The notes below the pieces were generated by a model, which saw only the letters and a program-made list of their open reading frames with translations, was not told where the DNA came from and ran no database searches. Position numbers and translations under genes: made by a program. Of a stretch of 64,000 nt of DNA, positions 24,463 to 33,495 are shown piece by piece. The stretch is from Nocardia uniformis NBRC 13702 (GTDB lineage: Bacteria; Actinomycetota; Actinomycetes; Mycobacteriales; Mycobacteriaceae), in the NCBI RefSeq assembly GCF_001613345.1, contig NZ_BDCE01000042.1, positions 1-64,000 on the forward strand, in the 5' to 3' direction. How positions within the stretch are numbered: position 1 is the stretch's first letter; each line of letters opens with the position of its first letter.

Positions 24463-24948
24463 GTGGATTCGACGAATCTCCGTGCGGTACTGGCACAGTG
24501 GGCCACCGGCGTCGTCATCGTCACCACGACTCGCGACGATGGTCAACGACACGGCATGACGGCCAGCTCATTCACCAGTGTGGCCCTCGATCCGCCGCTC
24601 GTCTCCATATGTCTCGCCTCGACGAGCACCACCTGCCGATTGATCCGGCGCAGCGGCGTTTTCGCCATCAATGTGCTCGGACACGACCATGAGGACATCA
24701 GCCGCCGGTTCGCATCGCCGAATATCGATGTCGGCGACCGTTTCGGACTCGGACAGTGGCAGCGCGCACCCAGCGGGGCGGCCGTGCTGACCGACGCGGT
24801 GGCCTGGCTGGACTGCGCGGTCGCCGCCTGCCATCCGGCCGGCGACCACACCATTGTGCTCGGCCTGGTCCAGGAGGCCGCCGCACCCCGGCCCGCGCCC
24901 CCACTCATCTATCACGACCGCACCTACTACGAGGGGATTGCCCGTTAA
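24463..24948 (+). CDS. Flavin reductase (FMN-binding split barrel)
   Basis: This 161-residue protein has the flavin reductase-like fold: LAQWATGVVIVTTTRDDGQRHGMTASSFTSVALDPPLVSICLA at the N-terminus and VLGLVQEA / YHDRTYYEG at the end. Such proteins reduce free flavin with NAD(P)H for a partner monooxygenase. The likely partner is the acyl-CoA-dehydrogenase-fold gene at 26223, now separated from it by a TnpB element inserted at its stop codon. GTG start at 24463. Confidence 0.85.
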   Translation: MDSTNLRAVLAQWATGVVIVTTTRDDGQRHGMTASSFTSVALDPPLVSICLASTSTTCRLIRRSGVFAINVLGHDHEDISRRFASPNIDVGDRFGLGQWQRAPSGAAVLTDAVAWLDCAVAACHPAGDHTIVLGLVQEAAAPRPAPPLIYHDRTYYEGIAR

Positions 24949-24952
24949 CGCT

Positions 24953-25030
24953 TCCTCGGCCCGAAGGCCGGGGATTTCACGCTCAGACCGCAACCGAACC
25001 TACCACCGGAAGGCGGTGACCCGATTGACT
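24953..25030 (-). ncRNA. Possible omega-RNA / right-end hairpin of tnpB element 1
   Basis: The hairpin CCTCGGCC-CGAA-GGCCGGGG lies just downstream of tnpB, in the same position and with similar sequence as the hairpin of the second element (42498-42519). TnpB guide RNAs are transcribed from this end, and the guide would extend into the flavin reductase 3' end. Extent is a guess. Confidence 0.25.
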
Positions 25031-26164
25031 GACATCCTCGACACGTGTGTGGCCGCGCTCTGCCACAGCCAGAATCACCCTGGCGGCGTTGCGATCCCGG
25101 CCCTCGGTAAACCCACAGGCGTGGCATCGGAAAACTCTCTCGGCGAGTTCGAGTCGCTGCTTGGCTCTCGCGAAACAACTCGAACACGTCATGGTCGTAT
25201 GCGCGGGCCGCACCAACACCACCATCCGGCCGGCCCGCTCGCCCCGCTCGATGATTTCCCGTTTCGCCGCGCCGATCTCCGCGTCCGCGGCCTTGCGAGC
25301 CATCGTGGACTTCGCCAGAAACTTCGGCGTGAAGTCCTCCACCGCGATCACATCATGGTTATCAACTACGCTCTTGGCCCACATCCGCGCATCATGTTGA
25401 GTTTGCCGGGCCGCCTTCTTGTGCAGCTTCGCCACCATACGCGCGGCCCGCTGATACCCGCGCGACTGCGGCCCACCTTTGCGGTGCCGTCGAGAACTCT
25501 TGCGTTGCGCCCGCGCAAGTTCGGACGCACAACGCGCGCGGTGACCCCGATGCGGCAGATCGAACGCGGGGTCGGTCGTGGTGGCCGTGGTCCGCACGCC
25601 CCAGTCGATACCGATACTGCCCTCGGCCATAGCGGCAGGTTCAACAGTGCGGTGCACGACGAACGAGGCATACCAATGCCCCAAGGAATCCTGGGTGATC
25701 CGCACGCTGGTCGGCTCCGGTGGCAACTCCCGCGACCACACCACCGGGATACGGACACCCTTCGCCAACACCAGACGACCGTCATTGATTGTGAAGCCTC
25801 GGCGCGTCTATTCCAGCGACAGCTGGGACCTCTTGCGGGCCTTGAATACCGGTCGCCCACGGCCCTTGACGGTGAACGACTGTGTGAGCGCTTGCGCGTA
25901 GGTCCGCAGCGTTTGCTGTTGCGCCACTTGCGAACCCTCACGCAACCACGCGCTATGCGCACGGGCCTCGGTCAGAAGCTTGCTGAGTGTCCCGAAGGTC
26001 GGTCTGTTGCCCGACTTCTGCTGGTTGACCGCTTCGTTCCACAGGAACCTGCAGCGATGCCACTCGGCGCACAGCGCGGCTTCGGCTGTGCGGCCGGGCC
26101 GCAACCGATAGCTGTACCGCACCACCTCAGCCACACCGAACACGGTAACCGTCACCACCGACAC
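24983..26164 (-). pseudogene. tnpB: TnpB RNA-guided nuclease, interrupted by an in-frame TAG
   Basis: The two halves are in the same frame. The N-terminal part ends KRSQLSLE followed by TAG at 25808-25810; reading through gives TRRGFTINDGRLVLAKGVRIP and the full RuvC-like nuclease (GIDWGVRT, VIAVEDFTPK, zinc motif CSSC...CHAC, and DRNAA). Tyr is usual at the interrupted position, so a single Tyr-to-stop change explains it. About 394 codons in total. Without suppression the product is inactive. The true start may be a GTG near 26125. Confidence 0.8.
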
Positions 26165-26222
26165 CTGAAGGAGGACAGCGCTGCCTCACCCTCGTGAACG
26201 AGGGGGTATCCGCGCTCAACAC

Positions 26223-27791
26223 ATGATGACCGGCGACCACATGATCGGCGAACGTCTCGTCGAAGATATGAACGACGCGGAACGCGCCCGTGCGCAACGG
26301 GTTCAGTCGGTATTGCCCGCGCTGCGGGCCGCCGCGGCGGAGGCCGACCGCACCGCGTCGTTCCCGCCCTCACATATCGAACTGCTACGCGACGCCGGGC
26401 TGCTGGGCCTGGTGGTGCCGGAGAAGTTCGGCGGGCTCGGGGGCTCGCTGCGCGACCTCGCCGCCGCCACCTTCGCCATGGGTACCGCCTGTGCGTCCAC
26501 GGCTTTGGCATTCTTCTTCCACAACACCAGCGCCTCGCGCGGACTGCTGCCGCTGGAGGCCATCGAGGCCGGTTTGTTCGCCGACGATGAGGTCCCGGCG
26601 GTTCGGGCCTTCGCCGAGAAGGTGCTCACCCGGATGGCCGACGGGGTGTGGCTGGCCAATTTCGCCTCCGAATCGGTGAAGACGGCCAGCGCGAATATCA
26701 CCATCGCGACCACTGCCCGCAAGGTGGATGGTGGCTGGATTCTACAGGGCGAGAAGTCTTTCGGCTGCGCTACCGGGGTGGCGGATTACTATCTGACCTC
26801 CGCCAAACTCGAGGGCTACGACACCGCGGAGGGATTGGCGACCTTCTTCGTACCGCGCGACGCACCGGGGGTAAGCGTGCGCGCACCGTGGGACGGATTG
26901 GGTATGCGGGCCACCGCCAATAACGGCATCCGGCTCGACGAGGTATTCATTCCGGCGGATGAGGCCTTGGCAGTGCCGGGTGCGTTCACCAAGATGCTCA
27001 CCATGAGTAGAGGCAGTTTCGTCGGCAATCAGCTCGCCATCGCGGCGGTCTACACCGGGTGCGCGCAGCATGTCTACGACGAAACACTCGCGGCCACCAC
27101 GCGAAAAACCTTCGCCGACACCGGGGAACCGATCGCCTCCTCCCCCGTTCACCAGGTCCTGATCGGCGAGATGACCCGGCAGCTCAATACCGCCTACCTG
27201 TGGCTGCGCTACCAACTGTCCATCGAGACCGTGGAACCGCCCATCAAACCCAAGCAGGAGGTGTTCACGCAGTGGCGGCTCGGTAAGGGCGCGGTCACCG
27301 AGGCGTGCTTCCAGGTGGCCTTGGGCGGGCTCAAGGCGGGCGGCACCTCGGCGGCGTCGATGAGCGGTGTGGCGGGGCGGGCGCTGCGGGATCTGGCCAT
27401 GGGACTGGTGATGACCTTCCCCGCCGAGCGCGGGATGTTGGAGGTCGCGCGCATTGTCACCGATGCCAAGGCGAATGAACTGTTCGCTACCGCGCCGGCG
27501 CGGGCGGGAGCGTCGGAGGGCGGGAGCAGTTCCGGGGCGCAGACGTCCGGCGGGAACCCCGAACGTGACGGTCACAGTGGCCCGTCCGGGGCGGACGGCG
27601 ACCGCTCTGCCAGCGGCAGTGCATCGTCGGAAGCCGCCAGCGACGGCAACACGTCAACGACGGCCCCCGGCAGCGTCGAAACGAAGACCACCGGTGCCGA
27701 CACGTGTTCGACGACCGGCGGAGCCACATCTGATTCGAACCCGCCCAGCGTGGCTGACGCGGCGGCGCACCTGCCGGGAGCCACACAATGA
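26223..27791 (+). CDS. Acyl-CoA dehydrogenase-fold flavin monooxygenase or dehydrogenase, with disordered tail
   Basis: 522 residues. Residues 1-420 follow the acyl-CoA dehydrogenase fold (FPPSHIELLRDAGLLGLVVPEKFGGLGGS; GWILQGEKSFGCATGVADYYL; MLEVARIVTDAKANELFA). The group includes two-component monooxygenases such as HsaA and DszC, and the upstream flavin reductase supports that reading. The last roughly 95 residues are Ser/Gly/Thr/Asp-rich and disordered, which is unusual for the family. First gene of a four-gene operon with 4-base overlaps. Confidence 0.8.
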   Translation: MMTGDHMIGERLVEDMNDAERARAQRVQSVLPALRAAAAEADRTASFPPSHIELLRDAGLLGLVVPEKFGGLGGSLRDLAAATFAMGTACASTALAFFFHNTSASRGLLPLEAIEAGLFADDEVPAVRAFAEKVLTRMADGVWLANFASESVKTASANITIATTARKVDGGWILQGEKSFGCATGVADYYLTSAKLEGYDTAEGLATFFVPRDAPGVSVRAPWDGLGMRATANNGIRLDEVFIPADEALAVPGAFTKMLTMSRGSFVGNQLAIAAVYTGCAQHVYDETLAATTRKTFADTGEPIASSPVHQVLIGEMTRQLNTAYLWLRYQLSIETVEPPIKPKQEVFTQWRLGKGAVTEACFQVALGGLKAGGTSAASMSGVAGRALRDLAMGLVMTFPAERGMLEVARIVTDAKANELFATAPARAGASEGGSSSGAQTSGGNPERDGHSGPSGADGDRSASGSASSEAASDGNTSTTAPGSVETKTTGADTCSTTGGATSDSNPPSVADAAAHLPGATQ

Positions 27792-29242
27792 CCGCCGAAC
27801 TCGGTGCCGGACAAGCTTCGCCGACCACGCAGGATCGACTGCACGCCACCGGGGATCCGGGCCACCTGCCCGCCATCGTCGATCTGGTCGACGGCGAGTG
27901 GGGCACTCCTGCGGTGGATCTCGGTGTGGCACTGGAGGATCCCGCGACCGGGGCGGAGGTGGCGCGAGCCGTTGCCACCGCTCCCGAGCGGATCGAGTTG
28001 GCGCTCGCCGTGGCGGATCAGACTTCCGGTGTGGTCACGCCGGATATGCTCGATGCCATCGCCGATGCGTTGGAGCCGCGACTGGCTCGGATCGCCGAGC
28101 TCGATGCGCTGGCAACGGGTGTGCCGCTCAGTCAGACCTCGCTGCTCGGGGTGATTGTGGCCGGTGCGTTCCGGTTGGCCGCCGGGCAGGTGCGCGCGGG
28201 CATCCTGCGCGAGGACCGCGACGGGGTGCGGGTTCATCGGTTGCCGCTCGGGCCGGCGCTGTGTCTGGTGCCGTGGAACGCGCCCGCGCCCATGGCCGCT
28301 CATAAGGTGGCCAATGCGCTCGCGGCCGGGTGTCCGGTCATTCTCAAGGTCAGCGAGTTGACGCCCTACAGCTCGATTCTGCTCGCCGAGGCGATCGCCG
28401 AGCAGGTACCGCCGGGGATGTTCCAGCTGGTGCACGGTGGGATCGCGACTGGCACGCAGTTGGTGGCCGATTCGCGCATTCGGGCGGTGTCCTTCACCGG
28501 CGGCCTGGCGGGTGGGCGGTCTGTCGCCACGGCGTCGGCTCCGCTATTGCGTCCGTGCCAACTCGAATTGGGCGGGAACAATCCCCTGCTGGTGTTGCCC
28601 GACGCCGATACCGATACCGCCGCGCGCATGGCGGCCGAACTCCTCACCACCCTCAACGGCCAGTGGTGTCGGGCGCTGGGCAGGTTGATCCTGCCCGCCG
28701 ACCGGGCCGCTGAACTGGTGGAGGCGATCGGGAAACGGTTGGACGCCTTGCGGTTCGGGCCGCCGCTGGATCCGGCGACCGAATTCGGGCCCCTGGTCCA
28801 CTCGAGGCATGTGCGAACGATGCGGGAAGCGCTGTCGGGGAGGCGGTTCCGCAGCTTCGGGCAGGTTCCCGAGACCGGGAATTACCTCGCACCGGCACTT
28901 CTCGCCGATGATCTCACCGACGAGGTTTTCGGTCCGGTCGCCGGAATGGTCACCTATGAGTCCGTGGATGAGGCGGTGCGGCTGGCCAACGCCGTCCCGT
29001 ACGGCCTCGAGGGTTATGTCTGCGGCACCGACAAGGATGTGGCTCTCTCTGTGGCGCAGCGCATCCGGGCCGGAGAGGTCAAGGTGAACGGCTCCTCCAT
29101 CATGAGTCTGCACCTGATGACCCCGCGCCCGGCCTGGGGCTGGTCCGGTCTGGGCGAGGAGGGCACCGCGGAAACCCTGCGCTTCTTCACCGGAGCCCGG
29201 GTCGTCGGCGTCGAGGGCCGCTTCGCCCTGCACACCTCATGA
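27788..29242 (+). CDS. Aldehyde dehydrogenase family protein, first
   Basis: This 484-residue protein has the ALDH fold: ALCLVPWNAPAPMAAHKVANALAAGCPVILK, LELGGNNPLLVL with the general-base Glu, and catalytic Cys in LNGQWCRALGRL. The nearby glycine motif FTGGLAGG replaces the usual FTGS. It oxidises an aldehyde to an acid with NAD(P). Its ATG overlaps the preceding stop, so it probably handles the product of the oxygenase. Confidence 0.85.
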   Translation: MTAELGAGQASPTTQDRLHATGDPGHLPAIVDLVDGEWGTPAVDLGVALEDPATGAEVARAVATAPERIELALAVADQTSGVVTPDMLDAIADALEPRLARIAELDALATGVPLSQTSLLGVIVAGAFRLAAGQVRAGILREDRDGVRVHRLPLGPALCLVPWNAPAPMAAHKVANALAAGCPVILKVSELTPYSSILLAEAIAEQVPPGMFQLVHGGIATGTQLVADSRIRAVSFTGGLAGGRSVATASAPLLRPCQLELGGNNPLLVLPDADTDTAARMAAELLTTLNGQWCRALGRLILPADRAAELVEAIGKRLDALRFGPPLDPATEFGPLVHSRHVRTMREALSGRRFRSFGQVPETGNYLAPALLADDLTDEVFGPVAGMVTYESVDEAVRLANAVPYGLEGYVCGTDKDVALSVAQRIRAGEVKVNGSSIMSLHLMTPRPAWGWSGLGEEGTAETLRFFTGARVVGVEGRFALHTS

Positions 29243-30381
29243 CCCGCGTGGTCGTGGTCGGGGCGGGGCCGGTCGGCCTGACCGCCGCGCTGACGCTCGC
29301 CCGCCGAGGTATCGCGGTGACCGTCCTCGAACAGGGCAATACCCTCGCCGCCGAATCGCGGGCCTCGACGTTCCATCCACCGACCCTGGACATGCTGGGC
29401 ACACTCGGGGTGTTGAAACCCCTGCTGGCCAAGGGAATCATCGCCTCGACCTTCCAGTATCGCGAGCGTGGTGGGGGTGAGATCGCGACTCTCGATCTCG
29501 CGGTTCTCGCCGAGGACACGGCCTATCCCTATCGGGTGCAGTGTGAGCAGAGCAAGCTCACCCCGATCCTGCTGGCGACCCTGCCCGAGAACGTGCGCGT
29601 GCGCTTCGGGTACCAGGTGCACGGGCTGTTCTCCGGCGACGACGGCGTCATTCTGCACACCTCGCACGGTCCGCTGCGCGCGGACTGGGTGATCGGCGCC
29701 GATGGTGCGCATTCGGCCGTAAGGCGCGGGCTGGGTGCGGGATTCGAGGGCAGTACCTATCCCGAACGCTTCCTCGTCGCCTCGGTCGATGAGGATCTCG
29801 CCGCGGCGCTGCCCGGTATCGCACCCATCAATTACATCTTCGACCCGACCGAGTGGTTGGTGCTGTTGCGCACGCCGGAGCATTGGCGAGTGCTGCTGCC
29901 CACCCCCGCCGACAGTCCTGATGACGTCGAATTGTCCAGGCTGCCCGACCGTTTGACCGCCGTGGCCGACCTCGGACGAACATGGCGGCTGCTGCACGCG
30001 TCCCTGTACAGCGTGCATCAGCGGGTCACCGAGAGCTTCCGGCGGGGGCGGGTGCTGCTCATGGGTGACGCGGCGCATGTGAACAATCCCCTCGGTGGAA
30101 TGGGGATGAACAGCGGGATCCACGACGCCGTCCAACTCTCCGCGGCCCTTGCCGACGTACTCGACGGTGGGCCGGAATCCGATCTCGATATGGTGGCCGC
30201 GCGCCGACGCACCGTGGCCATCGACCATGTCCAACGGGCCAGTCACAACAATTGGCAACAGTTGCGCGGCCGAGATGACGAATACCGAACGCAGCTGCGG
30301 GAGTTGGCTGCCGATCCAGTCGCGGCCCGCGCCTACCTGCGTCGCGCCTGTCTGCTCGATTCACTGGAGCCACAGCGGTGA
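29239..30381 (+). CDS. FAD-dependent aromatic hydroxylase (PHBH-like)
   Basis: This 380-residue protein has the FAD motif VVVVGAGPVGLTAALTLARRGI, the DG motif (WVIGADGAHSAVRRGL) near residue 155, and the GD motif (RGRVLLMGDAAHVNNPLGGMGMNSGIHDA) near 275, typical of single-component flavoprotein monooxygenases of the group A type. These hydroxylate aromatic or quinonoid rings with NAD(P)H. Substrate unknown. It overlaps both neighbours by four bases. Confidence 0.88.
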   Translation: MTRVVVVGAGPVGLTAALTLARRGIAVTVLEQGNTLAAESRASTFHPPTLDMLGTLGVLKPLLAKGIIASTFQYRERGGGEIATLDLAVLAEDTAYPYRVQCEQSKLTPILLATLPENVRVRFGYQVHGLFSGDDGVILHTSHGPLRADWVIGADGAHSAVRRGLGAGFEGSTYPERFLVASVDEDLAAALPGIAPINYIFDPTEWLVLLRTPEHWRVLLPTPADSPDDVELSRLPDRLTAVADLGRTWRLLHASLYSVHQRVTESFRRGRVLLMGDAAHVNNPLGGMGMNSGIHDAVQLSAALADVLDGGPESDLDMVAARRRTVAIDHVQRASHNNWQQLRGRDDEYRTQLRELAADPVAARAYLRRACLLDSLEPQR

Positions 30382-31808
30382 ACCCATTGCTCATCACGCG
30401 GGAGAACCCCGCGCACCCTTCGGAAATCGTCGGCACGGTCTCGGTGACGGCACCGGATACGGTGGATGCCGTTGTCCGCCAGTCACATCGAGAGTTCCGC
30501 GACTGGTCGACGCGGTCGCTCGACCATCGCCTCGATGCGCTGGCGGCCGCCGCCGACGCACTCGACGCCAAAGCCGACGAACTGGCCACTCTGCTGGCCC
30601 GGGAAAGCGGTAAGCCCGTCACCGACTGCCGCGGAGAAATAGGCTTCGCCGCAACCTATCTGCGCTGGGTGCGCGACAATGCCCCGCGTGTACTCGCTGT
30701 ATCCGTCGTAGATGACGCCCAGGGCCGAATCGTATGCACGGCGGCGCCCTTCGGTGTGGTCGCCGCCATAACCCCGTGGAATGCGCCGATCATCCTGGCC
30801 GTACTCAAACTCGGGCCCGCGCTGGCGGCGGGAAACACCGTGGTACTCAAGCCCTCTCCGCTCGCGCCTTTGGCGGTGAGTGCGATGGCGGAGCTATTGC
30901 CGGCCACCCGGGTAATCCACGGTGGCCCCGAAACCGTGCACGCCCTCGTCACCCATTCCCTGGTCCGCAAGGTCGCCTTCACCGGGGGCGACCAGGCGGG
31001 GCGCGCCATCGCGGCGGCCGCCGGGCAAGCACTGACGCCGGTGGTGCTCGAACTCGGTGGCAACGACCCCGCCGTGTTCCTGGACGACTTCGCGCTCACT
31101 CCCGACGACTACGAACGCCTGGTGCTGGCATCGTTCGCCAGCGCGGGCCAAGTCTGTATGGCAGCCAAACGCCTCTACGTCCCCCACCCCCGCCTGGACG
31201 AATTCATTGAGTCGTATCTCGCTGCGGCCCAACGCATCCTGCTGGTCGGCGACCCCCTCAACGAGAGCGTCACCATGGGCCCCGTCGTTACCGGCACCGC
31301 GGTCACACGCATGAACGACCTCATAGCCGACGCCTGGAACCGCGGCGGCTGGATGATCCCCCTGTCGAGCATCCCTGACAGCGACGGCTACTACGTCACG
31401 CCCTCCCTGGCCCTCGACCTCCCCGACGAAGCCGACCTCGTCCACCGAGAACAGTTCGGCCCCATAGTCCCGGTCCTCACCTACGAATCCGAAGACGAAG
31501 CCCTGACCCGCGCCAACAATTCCGACCTGGGCCTAGCCGCCTCAGTCTGGTCCGCCGACGAAGCCCGAGCCTTCACCTTCGCCACCCGCCTGGAAGCAGG
31601 CTTCACCTTCATCAATACCCACAACCGCACCGGCATGTCCCTGCGAGCCCCCTTCGGCGGCACCAAACGCAGCGGCTACGGCCGCGAATACGCCGACGAG
31701 GGCCTGCGCGAATACACCCAATCCGCAGTAGCCCACGCCCCCGCCGCCTTCCGCCGAGGCGGCACCGGCATGCCCGCCCGCGCCTATCCGAACCCCGTTC
31801 AGGAATAA
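30378..31808 (+). CDS. Aldehyde dehydrogenase family protein, second
   Basis: This 476-residue protein starts at GTG 30378 in a GTGA overlap. Motifs: AAITPWNAPIILAVLKLGPALAAGNTVVLKPSP, LELGGNDPAVFL with catalytic Glu, SAGQVCMAAKRLYV with catalytic Cys, and TGMSLRAPFGGTKRSGYGRE. Close to succinate-semialdehyde and related dehydrogenases. Last gene of the operon; two ALDHs in one operon suggest two aldehyde intermediates. Confidence 0.86.
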   Translation: MNPLLITRENPAHPSEIVGTVSVTAPDTVDAVVRQSHREFRDWSTRSLDHRLDALAAAADALDAKADELATLLARESGKPVTDCRGEIGFAATYLRWVRDNAPRVLAVSVVDDAQGRIVCTAAPFGVVAAITPWNAPIILAVLKLGPALAAGNTVVLKPSPLAPLAVSAMAELLPATRVIHGGPETVHALVTHSLVRKVAFTGGDQAGRAIAAAAGQALTPVVLELGGNDPAVFLDDFALTPDDYERLVLASFASAGQVCMAAKRLYVPHPRLDEFIESYLAAAQRILLVGDPLNESVTMGPVVTGTAVTRMNDLIADAWNRGGWMIPLSSIPDSDGYYVTPSLALDLPDEADLVHREQFGPIVPVLTYESEDEALTRANNSDLGLAASVWSADEARAFTFATRLEAGFTFINTHNRTGMSLRAPFGGTKRSGYGREYADEGLREYTQSAVAHAPAAFRRGGTGMPARAYPNPVQE

Positions 31809-32044
31809 GGGATTACCGCCGAAGCGAACTCGTGGAGCGCCGTCCTGCTGTCATCGCCGAAGCTGAAGGCCAGGTAGCCGCCCACCTGCCCCGCGTCCCA
31901 CCGACAGCCCTTTCCCGGACCACGGAAGTTGCGTGCACACAACAGGATTCGACCGGAAGCCACCATCGCTCCGGCAGAGAGGCCCACCTGGAATTCCGAC
32001 TGACGCGCGCGCTGACGCACAGCTCCGCCCACAGGACACGGCAA
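31799..32044 (-). CDS. Small hypothetical protein, uncertain
   Basis: An 81-codon frame whose C-terminal half looks protein-like (GQVGGYLAFSFGDDSRTALHEFASAVIPY). Its stop overlaps the end of the aldehyde dehydrogenase gene. No ribosome site or family is evident. It may be a gene remnant or chance coding; otherwise the 279-base gap 31809-32087 shows nothing. Confidence 0.25.
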   Translation of the reverse strand: MPCPVGGAVRQRARQSEFQVGLSAGAMVASGRILLCARNFRGPGKGCRWDAGQVGGYLAFSFGDDSRTALHEFASAVIPYS

Positions 32045-32087
32045 TCCCCCGTGCTGCCCGAGCTGATCAATCCCGACCGCGACAGCC

Positions 32088-33422
32088 CTATTTCCTGCCG
32101 TTGCCGAGGCGGTGGTCGGCGAGCATCTGCCGCTGATGCCGGTGTCCGACTGTTTCGAAGCCGACCACCGTGACGTATGGCGCGAGCATCACCACCATCA
32201 GACACACCGCTATATCGGCGCCGACCGCGGACAACACACCCGCCAGGACCAAGACGCCCAGCGTGAGCCCGATCAACAACAGATGGAACCGATCGACCGC
32301 GGACAACAGCAACGTGTGCAGCAGGTACACCATCGACAAGTAGAGCCCGACCGGGACCGCCAGTGCGAGCACCACCGTGAGTTCGTCGAGGTTCGTGTGA
32401 TGCTCGAGATAGAGCCCCGCGACATGCAAGCCCGCGCCGGCGCCCGCGATGCCGATGAACAGTGGCAGGTGCCCGTACCCGAACAGGTATCCCCGGTCTC
32501 GACGGTAGGTCAGGATCTCACCGAACGGTGTCGCGAAGTACACCCACCACATACCGAAGGTCAGCCCGACGCCCGCGACGACGACGGCCGCGGTGTCGAC
32601 GGACCAGTGCATTCCGTCCACTCCGCCGAGCAATCCGGAGGATGAGGCGACGGTGCCGACCACGCCTTCGCCGAGGGCGATAATTGCGAACAGACCGTAC
32701 CGCTCGGCCATGTGGTGCGGATGCCACGGGGTTCCTCCCGCGCCCCCTTGGGCGAGCTTGGGCAACCACAGTTCCAACAATCCCAGGGCAAGCACGCCCA
32801 CCACGACGGCACCGATCGGCAGCGGTGCGAATCCGATGATTACCCAACCGATCTGGACGATCGATATCCATCGGATATTCGCGATGGCCACCCCGTGAAA
32901 CGAGGGAGACTGCCGGGCGACGCGTCCCCATTGCAATACCATCGCAGCCCGCATCACCACGTACCCGATCACCATCAGGCGCAGTTCCAGCCGATGTCCC
33001 TCCGCAACCGAATGGAACATCGCAGGCAATCCCAGGGCGAAAACGACCACACCGACCATTTGCAGCATGGTCAGCACCCGGTACAGCCAGTCGTCGGTGT
33101 CGAATGCGGACGCGAACCAGCTGAAGCTCAACCAGGCGACAACGATCGCGAACATCGCCAACACGAACGCGATAATCGCCGGGCCGATATGGTTCTCCGC
33201 CAGCATCTCCGCGAACTGTGACGACGCCGTCCCCACCGCAACGACAAACGTCAGGTCGAGCAACAACTCCAGCGGGGAGGCGGCTCTACCCCGTTCCGTC
33301 GGGTCGCGCCCGACCATCGGCGTAGTGCGGTGCGCGACCGCATTTGCCGCATCATCAGGATGCTCCGGTTCAGTCACCCGTGACAGCATGCCGCAGGAAG
33401 CGACCGATGCCGGGTCGGACAC
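32088..33422 (-). CDS. Low temperature requirement protein A (LtrA) family membrane protein
   Basis: About 440 residues with ten or more membrane helices. The LtrA family signature is LELLLDLTFVVAVGTASSQFAE near residue 52, followed by FASAFDTDDWLYRVLTMLQM and HPHHMAERYGLFAIIALGEGVVGT. The function is not established; the name comes from a Listeria mutant that grows poorly in the cold. The start is uncertain within the first 40 codons. Confidence 0.82.
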   Translation of the reverse strand: MSDPASVASCGMLSRVTEPEHPDDAANAVAHRTTPMVGRDPTERGRAASPLELLLDLTFVVAVGTASSQFAEMLAENHIGPAIIAFVLAMFAIVVAWLSFSWFASAFDTDDWLYRVLTMLQMVGVVVFALGLPAMFHSVAEGHRLELRLMVIGYVVMRAAMVLQWGRVARQSPSFHGVAIANIRWISIVQIGWVIIGFAPLPIGAVVVGVLALGLLELWLPKLAQGGAGGTPWHPHHMAERYGLFAIIALGEGVVGTVASSSGLLGGVDGMHWSVDTAAVVVAGVGLTFGMWWVYFATPFGEILTYRRDRGYLFGYGHLPLFIGIAGAGAGLHVAGLYLEHHTNLDELTVVLALAVPVGLYLSMVYLLHTLLLSAVDRFHLLLIGLTLGVLVLAGVLSAVGADIAVCLMVVMLAPYVTVVGFETVGHRHQRQMLADHRLGNGRK

Positions 33423-33495
33423 GCTTGCGTAGTGCGTAACTCAACCGCAGGCCCATGGACTGGCCTGCTGAGGATGAAACCGCCCGGACAGGGGT

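Larger units (their letters stand above)
24949..26215. mobile_element. IS605-superfamily element carrying only tnpB
   Basis: A tnpB-like gene with a terminal hairpin (24953-24974) at its 3' end and a second small hairpin (CCCTC-N6-GAGGG near 26190) at the other. There is no tnpA, so it would depend on a transposase supplied elsewhere. It lies between the flavin reductase stop and the acyl-CoA-dehydrogenase-like start. The exact ends are uncertain by some bases. Confidence 0.6.

Noticed and set aside
22716..24692. 658-codon plus-strand frame across the membrane protein and IclR genes
   Set aside because: It runs antisense through IclR and out of frame through the membrane protein; no protein-like pattern.
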